The notes under the pieces: model-generated
Databases searched by the model: none
Told to the model about the DNA's origin: nothing
What the model saw: only the letters and a program-made list of their open reading frames with translations
Assembly: GCA_964398945.1 (NCBI GenBank)
Contig: CAYNOT010000007.1
Coordinates: 1 to 64,000, forward strand
Reading direction: 5' to 3'
DNA from: JBGTGG01 sp964398945
Lineage (GTDB): Bacteria > Bacteroidota > Bacteroidia > Cytophagales > Cyclobacteriaceae
Length of the DNA stretch: 64,000 nt
Shown here: in pieces, positions 61,240-64,000 of the stretch
How positions within the stretch are numbered: position 1 is the stretch's first letter
Layout of the letters: the number at the start of each line of letters is the position of its first letter
Program-made: the position numbers and the translations under genes

Positions 61240-61892
61240 TCTTTCGTGTTATTTTTAATTAAAATCACTAAGATAAGCAACAAAAAAATGGGGTAGGATA
61301 GATATAATAGATTATTATAGATCGGATTAAATATTAGAAATAATCCACCTGTAAATGGGTATAAATCATTCAAAATGACACCCGCTTCACTATTCCTTAA
61401 TGCATTAATTGCAATTAGTATTGTTAAGAATAAAATTAAAATATTCCCAACCTCCTTCACGTAACGCGCATGACTCTTGAACAGGGTTTTTAAAAAAAGA
61501 AATGTTGAAAGAAAAATTACATATTGAAAGAAAAATAAAAATGGTAACCAAATTTTAAAACTATTAGTGATATAGCCAAAACTAGTTTCTATAAAATAAA
61601 CAAAAGAAGCATTTAAAATAACCGCATCCCATTTTAATAGATAGTATTTGAATTCCTTAAATACAAGTGCCCCCCGCGTAATTGGTGCAAATAAGAAGAC
61701 TCTATGATTGTCAAACAAGGGTCTATCCTTATCAGTCTTTATTGAGATAATAATTAGAGATAAACTCAATATGTGTAAATAACCGATTAGCACTTGTCCA
61801 TAAAACGGATCATTCACCTCAAGTGGAGTTAGCAATGAAATGAGAATAAAAATGATACTGACAGAAATCCTTAAGATCTTTAAAATCATCAA
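61227..61892 (-). CDS. ABC cassette membrane protein
   Basis: A 221-residue protein with about six hydrophobic helices, AT-rich and high in Ile, Phe and Asn. It follows the Gly-Gly peptide gene by 176 bases and is coupled to the next membrane gene. It has the layout of a permease subunit but no diagnostic motif. The 176-bp gap contains an AT-rich inverted repeat (GAGAATTTCAATTG/CAATTGAAAAAATTCTC-like) near 61990-62020. Confidence 0.78.
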   Translation of the reverse strand: MMILKILRISVSIIFILISLLTPLEVNDPFYGQVLIGYLHILSLSLIIISIKTDKDRPLFDNHRVFLFAPITRGALVFKEFKYYLLKWDAVILNASFVYFIETSFGYITNSFKIWLPFLFFFQYVIFLSTFLFLKTLFKSHARYVKEVGNILILFLTILIAINALRNSEAGVILNDLYPFTGGLFLIFNPIYNNLLYLSYPIFLLLILVILIKNNTKEWIN

Positions 61893-62067
61893 ATTAAAAA
61901 AAGGTGAGACTTAATTAGCAAAATTATGTCATTAAAAAATACTGTTGTCCAACATTTAATTTTTCATGAATACGCCTTACAAGATGTACATGAGAATTTC
62001 AATTGAAAAAATTCTCACGGCAAGCCTTGAGAATTTTTTCATAGCATAATAAATTTGGAGCAAAAAA

Positions 62068-62265
62068 CTAACAAGCGGAACCATTAACGTATAGGTCAGC
62101 AGCATATATGCCGGCTGCGAAAATAGCTAGACCCCATCCAACGGGTCCAGCTGCCGCAGCTATTCCGAAGATCACCGATACTCCACCTAAAACTTCAACC
62201 GTACATGCAGCACTTGTGTAGCCTCCCTCAACATTTTCCATTTTTTCAATACTCAACGATTTCAT
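62068..62265 (-). CDS. Double-glycine-leader peptide, two-cysteine core
   Basis: A 65-residue precursor with leader MKSLSIEKMENVEGG (Gly-Gly at 14-15) and a 50-residue core. The core has cysteines at precursor positions 21 and 65, the latter being the last residue. The core is hydrophobic and rich in Ala, Gly and Ile (GPVGWGLAIFAAGIYAA). The leader and 5' region are nearly identical to the peptide gene at 10419, although the cores differ completely. No leader-cutting exporter lies nearby, so it probably uses the C39 exporter at 3782. Confidence 0.87.
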   Translation of the reverse strand: MKSLSIEKMENVEGGYTSAACTVEVLGGVSVIFGIAAAAGPVGWGLAIFAAGIYAADLYVNGSAC

Positions 62266-62373
62266 AAAAATAAATATTTAAAGTTATTTTTTACCGGCTT
62301 AACCCCGCTCCGGTTGCGTTGTTTTGCAAAACAGTGTCAACTTGCCACTATCATCTGAAAATTCTTAGGCCAC

Positions 62374-62412
62374 CCCCATAAATGGGGGGTTGTTTTACCC
62401 CCATAAATGGGG
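62374..62412. promoter_or_regulatory. Paired dyad operator, copy F
   Basis: Two CCCCATAAATGGGG dyads, here in the same orientation, centres 25 bp apart and about 109 bp from the peptide gene. Orientation differs from the other copies while the half-sites are kept, which favours a protein-binding site over an RNA hairpin. GTTTTGCAAAAC lies at 62321-62332. Confidence 0.6.
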
Positions 62413-62453
62413 TGATTTTATAAAAAATTTATAAACCTTAATAAAAACACCTA

Positions 62454-62560
62454 TTGATTTGTGCAGGGGAAGCCTCCAAAGGGATTGCTGAAAAGCAACA
62501 ATAAAAGATAGCACCATTGAGGGTTATCGAAAAGAAATGCTTAAAAAAACCGCTCCTTTA
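62454..62560 (+). pseudogene. Internally deleted response regulator
   Basis: After the operator and the 5' leader, the start codon and whole receiver are missing. The sequence rejoins at the helix-turn-helix (LICAGEASKGIAEK), then meets stops and frameshifts, with the STIEGYRKEMLKKTA segment still legible in another frame. Right boundary of the second peptide island. Confidence 0.85.
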
Positions 62561-62596
62561 AACTAGGCGTTTTGCCATACGATTCTGGTTTGACAG

Positions 62597-63100
62597 TTAT
62601 GATTGTTCAAATTCAATGAGTACTTGATTTTTCTCAACGCTATCACCTTTTTTGATTTTTACAGATTTGACTACTACATCCCCCGGGCATTTGATAACGT
62701 TCTCCATTTTCATTGCCTCCAGAATAAGCAGCGGATCATTTTGCTTCACTTCATCACCGGCTTTTACTTTCAAATCGATAATGAGCCCGGGCATGGGTGC
62801 TTTTATAGAATTTATTTTATTGGTGAGGGCGCTGTCCATGCCCAGCTTTCCCAGCAACAAGTCAAATTTGTCTTTTAGGGAAACGGTATATTTTGCTCCG
62901 TTTAATTTTAGTGTAAAAGTTTTTGTGGCGAAATCTGCCTTTACCACTTCAGCACGGTAGCTTTTGTTTTCATGCAAGATGTGGAAATATCCTTCCTTGA
63001 TTTTAACGACATCCCAGTTTAGCGGAGCACCATTGATGGTGATGGTGTCTTCTTTCGAGTCAATATCAAAAATTTCTGTTCCTACCGTTGCTTTGTACAT
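62597..63100 (-). CDS. Biotin carboxyl carrier protein (acyl-CoA carboxylase subunit)
   Basis: A 167-residue protein whose last 70 residues form a biotinyl domain: PMPGLIIDLKVKAGDEVKQND and the biotinylation site EAMKMENV. The N-terminal half resembles the linker part of propionyl- or acetyl-CoA carboxylase alpha chains. The carboxylase partner genes would be expected upstream or elsewhere and are not in the window. Confidence 0.9.
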   Translation of the reverse strand: MYKATVGTEIFDIDSKEDTITINGAPLNWDVVKIKEGYFHILHENKSYRAEVVKADFATKTFTLKLNGAKYTVSLKDKFDLLLGKLGMDSALTNKINSIKAPMPGLIIDLKVKAGDEVKQNDPLLILEAMKMENVIKCPGDVVVKSVKIKKGDSVEKNQVLIEFEQS

Positions 63101-63173
63101 GCTTCAAAAATAGGACGAATAAATTAAATCATTCGATAATTATGATGTATTTCTAATGTTGCGTCAAAATGTT

Positions 63174-63338
63174 CGACCCCTACAGGGTCGGGATTAAGGC
63201 GTCTCCTTTTTTCTACAAACATTTAATCCCTCTGGGATTATGCTACCAGCAGATGTTCAAATGTCATTAAAGGACTCCAGTGGAGTCCAATATTTGTAGC
63301 AATAGCGTCAACATTTAAGCACGACCCTGTAGGGGTCG
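63174..63338. repeat. Array of four 17-bp palindromes
   Basis: CGACCCCTACAGGGTCG, TAATCCCTCTGGGATTA, GGACTCCAGTGGAGTCC and CGACCCTGTAGGGGTCG, centred 50, 48 and 50 bp apart. The first and last are reverse complements of each other. Inner arms CTACAAACATT and AATATTTGTAG add a further inverted pair. No ORF. Confidence 0.85.
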
Positions 63339-63423
63339 AACGGTCAAGATCAATTTTATTATGGAAAATAAATTGTTCATTCTTTGAATTAACCGATTTC
63401 ACAATCTAAGTTTGTTGCTTCAA

Positions 63424-63500
63424 ACAAGGGGTGCCAATAAAACGGGCTGAGATTATACCCATAGAACCTGATGCCGGTAATGCGGACGAAGGGAGGTAGT
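63424..63500 (+). promoter_or_regulatory. TPP riboswitch (thi box)
   Basis: All conserved blocks are present in order: AAGGGGTGCC, GGGCTGAGATTATACCC, GAACCTGATGC, CGGTAATGC and GGACGAAGGGA. It lies about 58 bases before a TonB-receptor start. GCCCCTT at 63521-63527 can pair with AAGGGG of the aptamer, a possible switch between folds (inference). Confidence 0.95.
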
Positions 63501-63558
63501 GTTAAACATACGCGATTGTAGCCCCTTTACAATTGCAGGTTTAAACAAATTTTAAAAA

Positions 63559-64000
63559 ATGTTAAGATTGATTTTTGCTTTAGCATTGATCGTGTGTCAG
63601 GCGAAAGCATTTGCACAATACACCTTATCGGGTGTGGTGCAAGATGGAAAAAACCAACCCTTGTCGGGCGCGACTATTGAAGTTGGCGGTAAGCATTTAG
63701 CTATAGCCAATGCCTCCGGACGGTTTGAAGTTGGAAAATTGCAAGCCGGTGATTATTCAGTACGGGTGCGCTTTGTTGGCTTTAAAGAAACGGTGCTGCA
63801 GGTTCAGCTAACGGAAGACACCGAAGTGAACGTAGTCCTGGAAGAGTCAACACTGTTTACAGACGAAGTTGTGGTGCGTGCTACGCGTGCGGATGAAAAA
63901 TCACCCACTACGTTCACGACCGTGACCAAACCGGAAATCCAAAAACAAAATTTTGGACAAGACTTACCCATGTTATTGAACTGGTCGCCATCGGTTGTCA
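63559..64000 (+). CDS. TonB-dependent receptor, probably for thiamine (partial)
   Basis: N-terminal 147 codons only; the gene runs off the window. Signal peptide MLRLIFALALIVCQAKAFAQ, then a carboxypeptidase-regulatory-like domain (YTLSGVVQDGKNQPLSGATI), then the start of the TonB plug (LFTDEVVVRATRADEKSP, NFGQDLPMLLNWSPSVV). TPP-riboswitch control makes thiamine or a thiamine precursor the likely substrate, as known for riboswitch-controlled TonB receptors of Bacteroidota. Confidence 0.9.
   Translation, partial: MLRLIFALALIVCQAKAFAQYTLSGVVQDGKNQPLSGATIEVGGKHLAIANASGRFEVGKLQAGDYSVRVRFVGFKETVLQVQLTEDTEVNVVLEESTLFTDEVVVRATRADEKSPTTFTTVTKPEIQKQNFGQDLPMLLNWSPSVV

Noticed and set aside
63174..63338. 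CRISPR array of short repeats
   Set aside because: The regular spacing is striking, but the four palindromes differ in sequence and no cas genes are near.

Overview
The window reads as a chromosomal segment of a Bacteroidota bacterium, most likely Cytophagales-like (the order is inferred). Lineage markers include GLPGLI, DUF2480, DUF4295 and T9SS-sorted proteins, a TonB-type barrel with an N-terminal regulatory domain, a TPP-riboswitch TonB receptor, and promoters of the TTG-N19-TAnnTTTG type. Most of the window is ordinary chromosomal backbone. No transposase, phage gene, rRNA operon or CRISPR array was seen.

Layout. 1-3.76 kb: leftward rpmH-rnpA-ctp-tsaB-DUF2480 operon. 3.78-14.4 kb: accessory island of double-glycine-leader peptides, a C39 peptidase/ABC exporter, thioredoxin-like proteins, a small ABC system, two identical LuxR-type response regulators and one histidine kinase. 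14.4-28 kb: adenosine-type kinase, GDPD, outer-membrane barrel, GLPGLI protein, OmpR-type two-component pair, tRNA-Val, two pirins, YceI, RhlE-like helicase and nuclease. 28-31.2 kb: patch of toxin-antitoxin-like genes and gene relics. 31.2-58.5 kb: metabolism and housekeeping (deoC, gapN-like, ornithine aminotransferase, rmuC, murF, rpmB-rpmG-DUF4295, ftsY, frr, pyrH), plus a CDF transporter and a MacB/FtsX permease. 58.7-62.6 kb: second peptide island, joined directly to a 5'-truncated pspC. 62.6-64 kb: biotin carrier protein, a palindrome array, and a TPP riboswitch ahead of a TonB receptor cut by the window end.

The most interesting system is the pair of peptide islands. Four short peptides each have a 15-residue leader with Gly-Gly at positions 14-15, and a hydrophobic core with exactly two cysteines. 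They sit with a C39 exporter able to cut after Gly-Gly, CxxC thioredoxin-like proteins, two ABC modules, a CPBP protease and a lipoprotein with an eight-cysteine tail. Nearly every operon starts about 95-110 bp from a paired CCCCAT-N2-ATGGGG dyad, behind which lies a divergent intact or decayed copy of the same response-regulator gene. I infer one regulon under the kinase at 13.6-14.4 kb, spread as cassettes by recombination between the regulator copies.

A second recurrent signal is a set of intergenic heptanucleotide arrays. Each has its own 7-base unit, several fold back on themselves, and several touch gene starts or stops. Two further dispersed repeat families and a regularly spaced array of four 17-bp palindromes are also present.
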